Source: Bacteroidota bacterium (GTDB taxonomy: Bacteria > Bacteroidota > Bacteroidia > UKL13-3). Taken from it: a DNA stretch of 64,000 bases. The DNA lies in contig JAIYCU010000029.1 of NCBI GenBank assembly GCA_027487835.1, forward strand, positions 1 through 64,000, in the 5' to 3' direction. A program made the position numbers and the translations under genes. Shown one piece after another: positions 35,091 to 44,470 of the stretch. A model generated the notes under the pieces. The model was not told where the DNA came from and did not search any database. It saw only the letters and a list, made by a program, of their open reading frames with translations. Within the stretch, counting starts at the first letter, position 1; each line of letters opens with the position of its first letter.

Positions 35091-35600
35091 ATGAATAAGC
35101 AAACTAAAGCTGTTTTTCTCGACCGTGATGGTGTTATTAACCACGAAGTAGGTGATTATATTATGCGTTTGGAAGATTTTAAGATTTTACCACATGTTTT
35201 TTCGGGACTTAAAAAACTTCAAGATGCTGGTTATTTATTAATTGTGATAACCAATCAAGGCGGCATTGCAAAAGGATTTTACTCTCACCAAACTTTTCAA
35301 ACCATGCACCAATACTTGGATGCCGAATTGGCAAAACATGAAGTTGTGTTAACGGAAGTTTTTTATTGCCCTCACCATCCTTTCTCAGGCGAATGTCTTT
35401 GTCGCAAGCCCGGTTCACTGTTAGTAGAAAAGGCCATTAGTAAGTATCATATTAACCCTGCCAATAGTTGGTTTATTGGCGACAAACAGCGCGATATTGA
35501 TGCGGGAAATGCGGTAGGTGTTAATGGAATTTTAATTGAACCCAATGAAGATTGGACGCCGCATATTCAACAATTTTTATCAGCTGCTAATCTTAATTAA
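35091..35600 (+). CDS. HAD-family D,D-heptose-1,7-bisphosphate phosphatase-like protein
   Basis: 169 residues. HAD motif I is FLDRDGVIN (about 9-17), motif II ITNQGG (about 53-58), motif III with KPG (about 106) and motif IV GDKQRDIDAG (about 127-136). A zinc-binding loop CPHHPFSGECLCRKP (about 92-106) marks the GmhB / histidinol-phosphatase branch. It probably removes the 7-phosphate of a heptose bisphosphate during LPS-core or S-layer sugar synthesis. It is followed by the permease after 2 bases, which seems unrelated in function. Confidence 0.9.
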   Translation: MNKQTKAVFLDRDGVINHEVGDYIMRLEDFKILPHVFSGLKKLQDAGYLLIVITNQGGIAKGFYSHQTFQTMHQYLDAELAKHEVVLTEVFYCPHHPFSGECLCRKPGSLLVEKAISKYHINPANSWFIGDKQRDIDAGNAVGVNGILIEPNEDWTPHIQQFLSAANLN

Positions 35601-35602
35601 TT

Positions 35603-36979
35603 ATGGGTCAGAAAAAGTTAAATTTATTAGATAGCACCATGTTGGTAATGGGCTCTATGATTGGTTCAGGTATTTTTATTGTTTCTGCGGGTATGGGGCG
35701 CGACCTTGGCAACCCAGAGAACTTGATGTTAGCATGGATTGTCACAGGCATTCTTACCTTGTTTGCTGCACTTAGCTATGCAGAACTTGGCGCCATGATG
35801 CCCAAGGCAGGTGGACAATATGTATATTTAAAAGAAGCCTATGGTAAATTGTATGGATTTTTATATGGTTGGACGCTCTTTACGGTAATTCAAACAGGAA
35901 CAATTGCAGCTGTGGCTGTTGCTTTTGCTAGGTTTACTGGTGTTTTATTACCATGGTTCTCTGAAGATAATTTATTGCTTGGCAACAAAGGTTTTGGCAT
36001 TAGTACGGTGCAGCTATTAGGCATTGTTGTGGTTTGGCTGCTTACCTTTAGTAATTTTAGGGCGGTTAAACAAGGTGCCTTGGTTCAAAACGTATTTACA
36101 CTTAGCAAAATTGGTGCTTTACTTTTTGTAATCATCGCAGGAATCGTTTTTATCATTAACAACCCAAGTGGCATTTACTCTTTTGAGCTAACTAGAATTT
36201 GGAAGGTAACTGATGCCAATAATTTGGTTCAAACCTTAAGCTTTGGCGTTTTTGCAGCCGCCTTAGTGGGTTCTATTTTTAGCAGTGATGCCTGGAATAA
36301 TATAACGTTCACAAGCGGCGAAATTGATAACCCTCAAAAAAATCTACCTAAAGCATTGCTTTTAGGAACGGGTGGCGTTACACTTTTATACCTATTTTGT
36401 AATTGGGTTTTTATCAATGCCATTCCTTTTGAAAGCATACAAAATGCACCTTCAGACCGTGTAGGTACCTTGCTCATGAAAACTGTTTTTGGTAATGTGG
36501 GTCAAATGCTCATGGCTTTGTTAATCATGGTTTCAACTTTTGGTTGTATCAATGGTTTAACCTTAAGTGGTTCACGTGTGTATTATGCCATGTCTAAAGA
36601 TGGATTATTTTTTAAAGCCGCACAGCAGCTCAATAAAAATGAAGCGCCACAAAAGGCCTTAATTTTTCAAGCCATTTGGACCAGCATTCTCACTTTAAGT
36701 GGTTCCTATGGTGATTTGTTAGACTATGTAGTGTTTGCCGTTTTATTGTTTTATATCTTAACCGTATTTGCTTTGTTTTTATTTAGGTTCAAAAAACCAA
36801 CTGAAGAAAGGCCTTATAAGGTTTGGGGTTACCCTTTTGTACCAGCTATTTATATTTTATTGGCAAGTGCCATTTGTATTAGCTTGTTGGTTTATAAACC
36901 AAATTATACTTACCCAGGTTTGGGAATCGTATTGTTGGGCGTGCCAGTTTATTATTGGTTTGCACGTCAAAGTATATGA
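35603..36979 (+). CDS. APC-superfamily amino-acid permease
   Basis: 458 residues with about 12 hydrophobic helices. The first helix holds the unwound substrate-binding motif GSMIGSGIF (about 17-25), then AELGAMMPKAGGQYVYLKEAYG (about 61-82) in two recognised blocks, as in LAT-like or PotE-like transporters. It probably exchanges or imports amino acids. The stop overlaps the next gene's start (ATGA), linking it to the PagL-like gene by translational coupling. The substrate is unknown. Confidence 0.92.
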   Translation: MGQKKLNLLDSTMLVMGSMIGSGIFIVSAGMGRDLGNPENLMLAWIVTGILTLFAALSYAELGAMMPKAGGQYVYLKEAYGKLYGFLYGWTLFTVIQTGTIAAVAVAFARFTGVLLPWFSEDNLLLGNKGFGISTVQLLGIVVVWLLTFSNFRAVKQGALVQNVFTLSKIGALLFVIIAGIVFIINNPSGIYSFELTRIWKVTDANNLVQTLSFGVFAAALVGSIFSSDAWNNITFTSGEIDNPQKNLPKALLLGTGGVTLLYLFCNWVFINAIPFESIQNAPSDRVGTLLMKTVFGNVGQMLMALLIMVSTFGCINGLTLSGSRVYYAMSKDGLFFKAAQQLNKNEAPQKALIFQAIWTSILTLSGSYGDLLDYVVFAVLLFYILTVFALFLFRFKKPTEERPYKVWGYPFVPAIYILLASAICISLLVYKPNYTYPGLGIVLLGVPVYYWFARQSI

Positions 36980-38064
36980 GAATAGCGCTGTTTGCCATTT
37001 TATTTTTTTTCGGTTTGAACCAAACGCCTGCGCAAACAAAACAAATTGCTTGGAGCTTTGGCCTTCAACCTCAGCGTGCTTGGGTTTTTGCACATAGTCC
37101 GAAGTTGGCGCAATTTAAAGGCTCTGGGGGAAATGGGTTTCAATTCGACTTAAACAGATTAAGGTTAGACAGCACAGCGAAAATTTATATGGGCATTCGT
37201 TTTAATAGCGGCTTTGGGTTTCAATTTATGCGCTTTGATAGCACAAGCTTAGGTTCAGCCTTTAACCTTTCTTATTTTTTAGAACCACTTTTATGGGAGA
37301 ATGCGGTTTTTCAATTGCGCTTGCGCGCCTCTGGAGGATTAAATATCGCAAGCAAACCATATGATGAAAAAACCAATGCGAGTAATCCTGCCTTTAGTTC
37401 CCCAATTAATGGTTATTTAGGTTTAGGGATAAGCACCTATTTTAAAGTAACAAATACCACCTATGTGTTTGCCAATGCCACGTATAGCCATTTTTCAAAT
37501 GGAAATACCCGCAATCCTAATTATGGATTAAATTATCCGCACCTTGGCATTGGTGTAGATTATAATTTTAATACCACATCTAAACCTATCGGAAATACAC
37601 TATTTCAAAAAGAAAAATGGCGTTTTGATTTGGGCGTTTTTGCAAGTAACAAATCGATTCCAATTTTACCTCAACTAAGGTTTTGGGCCTATGGAGCTTT
37701 GGTTCAAGCCAGCTACAGAACAGGCCCAATTAATGCATGGACAATAGCCCTAGAAGGCTTTAGAGACCATAGCATGCGCATGTCTGTAGATAGTAATATT
37801 TTCTACCTAAATAAAGAGGTGAGCATCAATTTAGGAGGCCTCCTTATTGGACATGAGTTTGTGTTTAATCGCTGTATATTTTCGCAACAATTAGGGATGT
37901 ATTACTTTAATCAGTTACCCCAAGATTTGGTAGGTAGGTTTTATCATCGATGGGGCTTCAATTATAAACTCAATAAGCAGTTTATGGCCGGCTTGAACCT
38001 AAATGCAAATTTAGAAAAAGCCTTTTTATTTGACCTTCGTTTGGTGTATAGTTTGTATTATTGA
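36976..38064 (+). CDS. Acyloxyacyl hydrolase / PagL-like lipid A deacylase
   Basis: 362 residues, with a signal peptide ending TPAQ (about 20) and an outer-membrane beta-barrel character (alternating aromatic strands, terminal tyrosines). The segment ATYSHFSNGNTRNPNYGLNY, around residue 175, matches the PagL motif containing catalytic His and Ser (H-x-S-N-G). PagL removes the 3-O acyl chain of lipid A. It is twice the size of classical PagL, as Bacteroidota versions commonly are. ATG 36976 overlaps the permease stop. Confidence 0.82.
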   Translation: MRIALFAILFFFGLNQTPAQTKQIAWSFGLQPQRAWVFAHSPKLAQFKGSGGNGFQFDLNRLRLDSTAKIYMGIRFNSGFGFQFMRFDSTSLGSAFNLSYFLEPLLWENAVFQLRLRASGGLNIASKPYDEKTNASNPAFSSPINGYLGLGISTYFKVTNTTYVFANATYSHFSNGNTRNPNYGLNYPHLGIGVDYNFNTTSKPIGNTLFQKEKWRFDLGVFASNKSIPILPQLRFWAYGALVQASYRTGPINAWTIALEGFRDHSMRMSVDSNIFYLNKEVSINLGGLLIGHEFVFNRCIFSQQLGMYYFNQLPQDLVGRFYHRWGFNYKLNKQFMAGLNLNANLEKAFLFDLRLVYSLYY

Positions 38065-38101
38065 ACCCATGTTCAATTAGACTTGTCAAGCACAATAGTA
38101 G

Positions 38102-38659
38102 ATGGAAACCAAACAGATTAAAATTAGTAAGTGGGTAGATTTATACACTGCAAAGTTGTATAAATGGTCCTTGCAGAAGTTGCATGACGAAGATTTAGCT
38201 AAAGATTTGGTTCAAGATACATTTTTGGCCGCTTTTGAAAATTTGGAAAAGTTTAAAGGGCAAAGCAGTGAGCTTACTTGGCTATTTGGAATTTTAAATA
38301 ATAAAATTAAAGCTCATTATACCCAAACAAAAAAAATGAGTTTGCAACCTCTAAAGGCAGAGGCTATCCTTGAAGATATATTTGAAGATAATGGACATTG
38401 GAAGGCCACTTCCGCAGAGCCTGCTTGGCATGAGAGTATCGAGTTATTGGATAATCCGTCCTTCTTAAAAGTATTTAAGTTATGCCTTTCTAATTTGCCT
38501 TTACAATGGCAAGATACCCTATTGCAAAAATTTATTTTAGGTACAGATCCAAAAGAAATTTGTCAGGCTTTGGATATTTCTGTTACCAATTATTGGCAAA
38601 TTATACACAGGGCAAAGCTTATGATGCGCATGTGTTTAGATAAAAATTGGAGAGAATAA
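38102..38659 (+). CDS. ECF-type RNA polymerase sigma factor
   Basis: 185 residues. The region 2 signature DEDLAKDLVQDTFLAAFENLEKF (about 28-50, in the form D-x-x-Q-D-x-F) and TWLFGILNNKIKAHY (about 60-75) are clear. Region 4 has LPLQWQDTLLQKFILGTDPKEICQALDIS, ending VTNYWQIIHRAKLMMR (about 130-178). A zinc-finger partner follows after 2 bases. It likely directs transcription of an envelope response, and the adjacent YHS-to-YceI operon is the natural candidate target. Confidence 0.92.
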   Translation: METKQIKISKWVDLYTAKLYKWSLQKLHDEDLAKDLVQDTFLAAFENLEKFKGQSSELTWLFGILNNKIKAHYTQTKKMSLQPLKAEAILEDIFEDNGHWKATSAEPAWHESIELLDNPSFLKVFKLCLSNLPLQWQDTLLQKFILGTDPKEICQALDISVTNYWQIIHRAKLMMRMCLDKNWRE

Positions 38660-38661
38660 TT

Positions 38662-38907
38662 ATGGGAATACATATCAATTGCAAAGAGGCTACTTTATTG
38701 GTTGAAAAACGTCAACAAGAAAATATTGGGTTGATTAATGCCCTTAAATTGAACTTCCATTTGTTCATTTGCAAGGCTTGTCATTCCTATAAGAAGCAAA
38801 GCCTTATTATATCCAAAATGCTGCAAAAAGGAATCGACTCCAATCCTATTACTACGCAAGAGGAAGAAGCACTTAAGGTAAAGATAAAATCTAAAATAGT
38901 CGTATAG
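38662..38907 (+). CDS. Small putative zinc-binding anti-sigma factor
   Basis: 81 residues. The HxxxCxxC motif is present as HLFICKAC (about 33-40), the zinc-binding anti-sigma (ZAS/zf-HC2) hallmark, preceded by helices that would grip sigma. There is no transmembrane segment, so it is a soluble ZAS-type protein that could sense redox or metal directly. ATG at 38662 is chosen over an in-frame upstream codon at 38647 that lies inside the sigma gene. Paired with the ECF gene by a 2-base gap. Confidence 0.82.
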   Translation: MGIHINCKEATLLVEKRQQENIGLINALKLNFHLFICKACHSYKKQSLIISKMLQKGIDSNPITTQEEEALKVKIKSKIVV

Positions 38908-39019
38908 GCTTATAAAGTAAGGCGCTATAAATCAGTATTTTTAGAAATAATTTATAGGATTTTAATAAGCGTTTGTCAGGAATGCTTCTTATCAACTACT
39001 CATGTTAAATATCAATAAC

Positions 39020-39490
39020 ATGAAATATGTAGTTTTTCTTTTTTCGCTATTTTGTTTGCAAGTAAACTTAAATGCTCAGGTTTCATTAACCGAGCGAAAA
39101 TCTTCTTTTAATTTAGATAAATATGGTGTTGCCATTCAAGGGTATGATCCAGTAAGTTATTTTGAAGGTAAGGCACAAAAAGGTTCTTCAAGCATCTATC
39201 ATTTTTATAAAGGTGTGCGCTATGAATTTATTTCTGAGGCACACAAAGCTAAATTTTTGGCAAGTCCAGACAAATTTGAACCGCAATATGGTGGTTGGTG
39301 TGCTTATGCTATGGGTGCCAATGGCGAAAAAGTAGAAATTGATCCAAGCAAGTTTAAGGTAGTAGATGGAAAATTATACCTGTTTTATTATAGCATTATT
39401 AACAATACGCTCAACAAATGGAACCTGGATGAGGCATCCTTAAAAGCCAAAGCGGATATCAATTGGAAAAAATTAATTAACACAAAATGA
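39020..39490 (+). CDS. Secreted YHS-domain protein
   Basis: 156 residues. A signal peptide (MKYVVFLFSLFCLQVNLNAQ) precedes a YHS domain (about 35-85): GVAIQGYDPVSYFEGKAQ, then SIYHFYKGVRYEFISEAHKAKFLASPDKFEPQYGGWCAYAM in which the central YxF and C-terminal GGWCAYAM are typical. YHS domains occur in metal-related proteins. An in-frame ATG at 39002 would prepend six residues to the signal peptide; I prefer 39020. The stop overlaps the next start (ATGA). Opens an envelope operon downstream of the ECF pair. Confidence 0.88.
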   Translation: MKYVVFLFSLFCLQVNLNAQVSLTERKSSFNLDKYGVAIQGYDPVSYFEGKAQKGSSSIYHFYKGVRYEFISEAHKAKFLASPDKFEPQYGGWCAYAMGANGEKVEIDPSKFKVVDGKLYLFYYSIINNTLNKWNLDEASLKAKADINWKKLINTK

Positions 39491-40473
39491 GAAGAATATT
39501 TTTGATTTTAATAGTCCTAGGGACTATCCAAATCGCAAAGGCGCAAGTGCCACGCAAGATTGTTGTAGAACATTTTACAAATACGTTTTGCAGTGTTTGT
39601 GCAAGCAGAAATCCTGGATTTTTTACCAACCTTGACGCACAGCAAGATATTTTACAAATCTCTATTCATCCAAGTTCACCGTATAGTCAGTGTTATTTTA
39701 ATAAACAAAACAAGGCCGAAAATGATGCAAGAACCCAATACAATGGCGTTTATGGTTCTACTCCCAGACTAGTAATTAATGGGGTTGCATTAAGTGCCTC
39801 AACTAATTACAATAGTGCTACAATTTTTGAGGCCTATAAAGCACAAACTTCAGAGATTAGTATTCGCATTAGTGGCAAGTTTGTGGGAGATTCTGTGGTG
39901 GTTCAAACCATATTAAAAGCTGAGGCCAACAATACACTTGGCATGGCCAATCTTTTTGTAGCCTTGGCCAATGAAAAGATAAATTATGCTGCTGGAAATG
40001 GAGAGCAAGTGCACCATAATGTTTTTAGGAAAAGTCTGTTTGCAAACAATAGCTTGTCGCTTGCACTGCCAGCGATGAAAGGAGATTCTTTAGTTATCAC
40101 GAGCAGTGTAAAGAAAGAAGCTACCTGGAATGCATCTGATTTATTTGCCATGGCCATTTTAAATAATGCTTCTTCTAAAGCGGTAATACAAGCAGAGAAA
40201 TCAATTGCTTTTTCTTTGGCTAACGGATTAGAAGTAATAAGTGTTTCTAGTTTTAAAATTTTCCCTAATCCTGTGCAAGACTTTTTGCAATTTGAGAATG
40301 AACATTATCAATGGCAACAATTTAAAGTTTATACCTTACAAGGAAGTTTAGTGAATTCTGGCAAATTAAATTCGCAAACAGGCATCTCTGTTGGCGGGTT
40401 GAACCAAGGGATTTATATACTGGAATTAGCTAATGAACAATATCTCTACAGAGGTAAATTTATCAAACAATAA
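39487..40473 (+). CDS. Omp28-type thioredoxin-fold secreted protein with T9SS type A sorting domain
   Basis: 328 residues. After a signal peptide (ending AKAQ) comes an Omp28-like start VEHFTNTFCSVCASRNPG with a CxxC (CSVC, about 36-39). Beta-rich body follows. The C-terminus (about 250-328) is a type IX secretion sorting domain: FKIFPNPVQDFLQF, then GGLNQGIYILEL and a basic KFIKQ end. It is therefore exported through the outer membrane and perhaps anchored. A thiol role is inferred from CxxC. Four-base overlap with YHS gene; DoxX follows 11 bases on. Confidence 0.9.
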   Translation: MRRIFLILIVLGTIQIAKAQVPRKIVVEHFTNTFCSVCASRNPGFFTNLDAQQDILQISIHPSSPYSQCYFNKQNKAENDARTQYNGVYGSTPRLVINGVALSASTNYNSATIFEAYKAQTSEISIRISGKFVGDSVVVQTILKAEANNTLGMANLFVALANEKINYAAGNGEQVHHNVFRKSLFANNSLSLALPAMKGDSLVITSSVKKEATWNASDLFAMAILNNASSKAVIQAEKSIAFSLANGLEVISVSSFKIFPNPVQDFLQFENEHYQWQQFKVYTLQGSLVNSGKLNSQTGISVGGLNQGIYILELANEQYLYRGKFIKQ

Positions 40474-40484
40474 AATATAAACCT

Positions 40485-40868
40485 ATGAAAAACAAATTAG
40501 ATTTAGCAATCAGAATTATGGTTGCCTTAATTTTATTACAGACTCTATACTTTAAATTTAGTGCAGCGCCAGAATCTGTTTATATTTTTAGCACATTAGG
40601 GATTGAACCAATAGGAAGAATTGGATCTGGCATTGCCGAATTGATTGCAGCAGTGCTGCTCTTTGTGCCTAGTTTAGTTTGGCTAGGCGCTGGACTTGCC
40701 TTGGGCGTTATCTCTGGCGCTATCCTTAGTCATTTAACTATTTTAGGAATTGTAATTATGGATGATGGCGGTACTTTGTTTATTTTGGCTCTTTTGGTTT
40801 TCTTAGGCGCAGCTTTTTTACTTTGGCAGAGGAAAAATCAAATTCCAGTTATTAATAAATTTATATAA
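40485..40868 (+). CDS. DoxX-family membrane protein
   Basis: 127 residues with four hydrophobic helices: RIMVALILLQTLYFKF (about 10-25), GIAELIAAVLLFVPSLVWLG, ALGVISGAILSHLTILGI and LFILALLVFLGAAFLLW. The pattern of the first helix and the RIGSGIAELIAAVLLF segment match DoxX/MauE-like proteins, which are often linked to quinone or thiol oxidation. The function is inferred only from this. The stop and next start overlap (TAATG). Confidence 0.8.
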   Translation: MKNKLDLAIRIMVALILLQTLYFKFSAAPESVYIFSTLGIEPIGRIGSGIAELIAAVLLFVPSLVWLGAGLALGVISGAILSHLTILGIVIMDDGGTLFILALLVFLGAAFLLWQRKNQIPVINKFI

Positions 40869-41596
40869 TGAAATACTTAAACCTAGTTTTGATTGCACTT
40901 TTAGCTTATGTGCCGTTTAAAGGCAGTGCACAGTATTTTTCTAAAAAAAATCATGCTGATATAAGTTTCTCCACCAATTTTTCTCAAAGTGCTATTGCAC
41001 TTTCTACCTTTCATCTTCATAAGTTGGGTAAAAGTAAAAAGTTTGGGTTGGGTTATGGAATTAGGTATACAGGTAATTTTGGCTCAAACAGTGATTTTAT
41101 AACTGCTCCTGCAAAACTCACCTCTGGAAAAACTGGACTTGGCGTTTTGGCCTCAGAAACAATACTTGCCAATTTAGACACCATAAGCTTTGCCAAGCAT
41201 CAAGTTAATAGCCTTAATCTGGCCGTTTATCTTCAGTATTTTTTAACAAAAAACTTGGCTGTAGAATTTAATATAGATGCGGTAGGTTTTTCTTTTGGTT
41301 CAAACCAAACTGCAGATTACAATAGCAGTAAAAGAGCGCAATCTCCCAACCAAGCAACTTCACAAGGGGCAAAAGTTACTGGTTTTAATGCCTTGCTTAC
41401 AAGCGATAACGATTTGGGCACTTTAAATTCAGAAATATTGTTGCGTTACCAAATTACAAATAACTTAAAGTTTAAATTAGGTGCTACTTTTGTATTTACT
41501 GAATTCACAACAGAGAATAGCTTGTTCCTAGACAATAATCGGTTTAGAAATAAGTCTTTTCAACCAATGTTGGGATTATCTTACCAAATTAATTAG
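40868..41596 (+). CDS. Outer-membrane beta-barrel protein, unrecognised
   Basis: 242 residues with a signal peptide (ending GSAQ, about 22). The body alternates polar and hydrophobic residues in strand-length blocks, with glycine and aromatic girdle residues, ending FQPMLGLSYQIN; this is an outer-membrane barrel pattern. No family is recognised. It sits between DoxX (1-base overlap) and YceI (10-base gap), in the ECF-linked operon. Carries GGTTCAAACC at 41297. Confidence 0.72.
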   Translation: MKYLNLVLIALLAYVPFKGSAQYFSKKNHADISFSTNFSQSAIALSTFHLHKLGKSKKFGLGYGIRYTGNFGSNSDFITAPAKLTSGKTGLGVLASETILANLDTISFAKHQVNSLNLAVYLQYFLTKNLAVEFNIDAVGFSFGSNQTADYNSSKRAQSPNQATSQGAKVTGFNALLTSDNDLGTLNSEILLRYQITNNLKFKLGATFVFTEFTTENSLFLDNNRFRNKSFQPMLGLSYQIN

Positions 41597-41606
41597 CCTT
41601 TAAATT

Positions 41607-42170
41607 ATGCGCCTATTTCGCTATACCAATCAAGCTAACAGAACAAAATGTTTTGGCATGGGCTTCATGTTACTTGTTATGACACTCATGGCAACAAAGG
41701 CCCAAAGTCAAGTTGTATCTTCTTCTATTGCATTTGCTATTCAAAATACTGGTTTAACAGTTAATGGAACTTTATCCGGTTTGAAAGGAGAGATTAATTT
41801 CAACCCAGAGAAGTATGCAAGCTCTGTTATTGAAGTTAGTGTGCCCGTTTCTAGTCTCAAAACTGGGATTGAAATGCGCGATACACATTTAAAAAAGGAA
41901 GAATATTTTGATGCCAATAAGTACCAAGAGATTAGTTTGAAATCAAGTTTTTTTGGGAAGCGCAACGACCAATATTTAGGTTATTTTGTATTAACGATAA
42001 AGGGTGTTTCAAGAAATGTAACCATTCCCTTTTCGGCCTTATCTCAAAATGGGTTACTGATTTTAGAGGGTGAGTTTACAATGGATAGATTGGATTATAA
42101 AATTGGGGGAAAGAGTTTAGTTTTAAGCAATCAAGTAAAGGTAAAAATTAAAGTAATTGTTAAACAATGA
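41607..42170 (+). CDS. YceI-family periplasmic lipid-binding protein
   Basis: 187 residues. A signal segment to about residue 35 (KAQSQ) precedes a lipocalin-like YceI fold: SIAFAIQNTGLTVNGTLSGLKGEINF (about 38-63), then SVIEVSVPVSSLKTGIEMRDTHLKKEEYFDANKYQEISLKS, read in blocks: the RDTHLKKEEYFDANKYQ segment is the family's hallmark. It ends with a VKIKVIV strand. Family members bind isoprenoid chains. It overlaps the DinB gene by 4 bases. Confidence 0.9.
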   Translation: MRLFRYTNQANRTKCFGMGFMLLVMTLMATKAQSQVVSSSIAFAIQNTGLTVNGTLSGLKGEINFNPEKYASSVIEVSVPVSSLKTGIEMRDTHLKKEEYFDANKYQEISLKSSFFGKRNDQYLGYFVLTIKGVSRNVTIPFSALSQNGLLILEGEFTMDRLDYKIGGKSLVLSNQVKVKIKVIVKQ

Positions 42171-42700
42171 ATATAGTGGGTTTAAAGAATTCGAGTGTTT
42201 TTAATCTTAAGCAATTGGTTGGTTTATTAAATCAACTTTCAAATGAGCAATACACTGATGAGTTTCCATTGCTTTCAGGAAATTCTATGGGTAAACATAT
42301 TAGACATGTAATTGAATTGTATCAGGAGTTTTTTGCAGGTCTTTTGCATGGAGAGGTCAATTACGACAATCGCCAACGTAATCTGCAGCTTGAAACAAAC
42401 AAAAGTTTGGCCATAATTACTTTCGATCAAGTAATTTTAGACATTGAAAATTTAAGTAAAGATGATGTGTTGGTGGTTAAGGCAAATTTTGGGGGAGAAT
42501 CTCCTATTGAATTGAAATCTAGCATTTGCAGGGAGCTTGCCTATAACCTAGAACATGCCATACATCACATGGCTATTTTGCAAATTTGTGTAAAACATTA
42601 TTTTCCTTTTGTGGTGCTATCTCCCGATTTTGGGTTGGCTTATTCTACAATTAAATTCAACCAAACGCATGTGCACCCTAACGTATCTTCCTCAAAGTGA
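42167..42700 (+). CDS. DinB-like four-helix metal-binding protein
   Basis: 177 residues, helical, cytoplasmic. Candidate metal ligands are in GKHIRHVIELYQEF (about 43-56) and LEHAIHHMAIL (about 128-138), the spacing typical of the DinB/YfiT fold, which includes thiol-dependent transferases. The reaction is unknown. It overlaps YceI by 4 bases and the NRDE gene by 32 bases, so it is co-transcribed with the envelope operon although not itself exported. Confidence 0.8.
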   Translation: MNIVGLKNSSVFNLKQLVGLLNQLSNEQYTDEFPLLSGNSMGKHIRHVIELYQEFFAGLLHGEVNYDNRQRNLQLETNKSLAIITFDQVILDIENLSKDDVLVVKANFGGESPIELKSSICRELAYNLEHAIHHMAILQICVKHYFPFVVLSPDFGLAYSTIKFNQTHVHPNVSSSK

Positions 42701-43391
42701 CAATGGGTTTATTCTCACCTCTAACCGAGATGAAAAACTGCACCGCAGCCTTGCTTTACCGCCAAAGACGTATGAGCAAAATGGCCGCTTACTTTTATAT
42801 CCTAAAGACCCACAAGGAAATGGAACTTGGTTGGCAGTAGCTCCCAATGGCTGGATTGCTTGTTTGCTTAATGGTGGTTTAGTGCCACATGTTCCAAAGC
42901 CACCTTACCGTATGAGTAGAGGTTTGGTATTGTTAAGTGTATTTGATTTTCCAAGTATTAAAGATTTCCTCTTTGATTTTAACGGAGAAGGTATTGAACC
43001 TTTTACCTTGGTGGTTTATATCGATTATGTTTTGCACGAAATACGCTGGACAGGTACTCAGGTGTTGCATCAAGTAAAAGATAAATATAAGCCTCATATT
43101 TGGTCGTCGGCAACCCTCTACTCCTCAGAAATTATTGAAGGAAGGGAGCAGTTTTTTACAGCGTTTTTAGAGCAACTTAATAACAGCGAACCTGCTCCTG
43201 CTATGCTTAATTTCCATCAATTTAAGGGCGATGAACGCTTTCCACATAGCATTACCATTGAGAAAGAAAATGGCACCAAAACAGTAAGTATTAGTCAGGT
43301 AATTGTGGAAAATGATTCCCTCACCTTTGATTATTTTGACCTTTTGCAAACGCAACATTTTAAGCAACCCATGCCCATTGGCTTGCTTTAA
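42669..43391 (+). CDS. NRDE/TANGO2-family protein
   Basis: 240 residues opening MCTLTYLPQ and carrying SNRDE (about 18-22), the family's name motif, followed by GTWLAVAPNGWIACLLNGG (about 57-75). The Cys2-led Ntn-hydrolase-like start is typical. Eukaryotic TANGO2 has been connected with haem handling and acyl-CoA metabolism; the bacterial role is unsettled. ATG 42669 is selected because the N-terminal MCT is conserved; the frame remains open upstream within dinB. Confidence 0.9.
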   Translation: MCTLTYLPQSDNGFILTSNRDEKLHRSLALPPKTYEQNGRLLLYPKDPQGNGTWLAVAPNGWIACLLNGGLVPHVPKPPYRMSRGLVLLSVFDFPSIKDFLFDFNGEGIEPFTLVVYIDYVLHEIRWTGTQVLHQVKDKYKPHIWSSATLYSSEIIEGREQFFTAFLEQLNNSEPAPAMLNFHQFKGDERFPHSITIEKENGTKTVSISQVIVENDSLTFDYFDLLQTQHFKQPMPIGLL

Positions 43392-43402
43392 TTAATAAAT
43401 CT

Positions 43403-44434
43403 ATGCCAGTTAAAAAGTTGAGTTATTTGAGCCGTTTTTCTTTTGAGTTTTGGCCTACTGGTTTATTGTATTTGCCTGTTTTTCTTTCATTGCCTTATTG
43501 GTTGTTAAGGTATCGTTCTTTGAGTGTTGCCAGCCTTGCCAATCCTGGTTTGTATTTGGGTGGAGTGGTAAATGAGAATAAATACAAAATTCTAAACAGC
43601 ATCCCTGATCGGTTCAAACCGAAAACCCTTGCATTTGAAGCCACGGCTTTAGCAGAAGAGGTTTTAGATGCAATAACAAAGCAGCAGTTTAGCTTCCCCT
43701 TAATCATAAAGCCTCAAATGGGAGAGCGTGGCAATGGGGTTGAAAAATTGGAGCAAGCGCAAGCGTTAAGATCTTATTTGCAATGCCATCATTTGCCATT
43801 TATAATACAAGAATTTATAAATTGGCCTGAGGAGTTTGGGGTACTTTGGTTTCATATTCCTGGAGGTAAATTTGGCATTAGCTCCTTGGTTCAAAAATCT
43901 TTTCTTAGTGTTATAGGCAATGGAAGCGATACTTTGCAAACCTTAATTGAGCAAGAACCTAGGGCGCAAAATAGAATGCCATACTTGTTAGAAAAGCATC
44001 ACTCGCAACTTCAATTGGTGCCTGCTCTTGGTGAAAAAGTATTGTTAGAACCTATTGGAAACCATTGCAGAGGAACTCAGTTTTTAAATGTCAACGCCTT
44101 TATTACCCCAGCATTAACGGCTGCTATTGCCGAAATAGCTTCAGTTGTTCCTGGATTTTATATTGGTCGATTTGATATAAAAACTACGGGGCTCGACGAT
44201 CTATTGATGGGTAAAAATATTCAAGTGATGGAGTTAAATGGCATTACTTCTGAACCTGCCCATATTTATCATCCAAGAAGAGGCGCATTAAAGGGTTGGA
44301 GAGATTTATGGCATCATTGGAACTTGGTGTTTACCATTGGTGCTATCAATCGTACTAAGGGATTAAAACCGATTGGAACAATTAATTTATTGAAGAAAAT
44401 TAGAGAAGCAGAGGAGATGCCTAATGATTTATAA
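43403..44434 (+). CDS. ATP-grasp domain protein of unknown substrate
   Basis: 343 residues. One or two hydrophobic segments near the N-terminus (about 18-40) precede an ATP-grasp fold: FPLIIKPQMGERGNGVEKL (about 98-116), FIIQEFINWPEEFGVLW (about 133-150), and the metal-binding end GRFDIKTTGLD with IQVMELNGITSEP (about 255-290). It resembles proteins loosely annotated as D-Ala-D-Ala-ligase-like, but the full ligase motifs are not present. Starts 11 bases after the NRDE gene. Substrates cannot be read from sequence. Confidence 0.78.
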   Translation: MPVKKLSYLSRFSFEFWPTGLLYLPVFLSLPYWLLRYRSLSVASLANPGLYLGGVVNENKYKILNSIPDRFKPKTLAFEATALAEEVLDAITKQQFSFPLIIKPQMGERGNGVEKLEQAQALRSYLQCHHLPFIIQEFINWPEEFGVLWFHIPGGKFGISSLVQKSFLSVIGNGSDTLQTLIEQEPRAQNRMPYLLEKHHSQLQLVPALGEKVLLEPIGNHCRGTQFLNVNAFITPALTAAIAEIASVVPGFYIGRFDIKTTGLDDLLMGKNIQVMELNGITSEPAHIYHPRRGALKGWRDLWHHWNLVFTIGAINRTKGLKPIGTINLLKKIREAEEMPNDL

Positions 44435-44470
44435 ATTTAATTATATCGCAAATTCTTATGATTTTAGAAT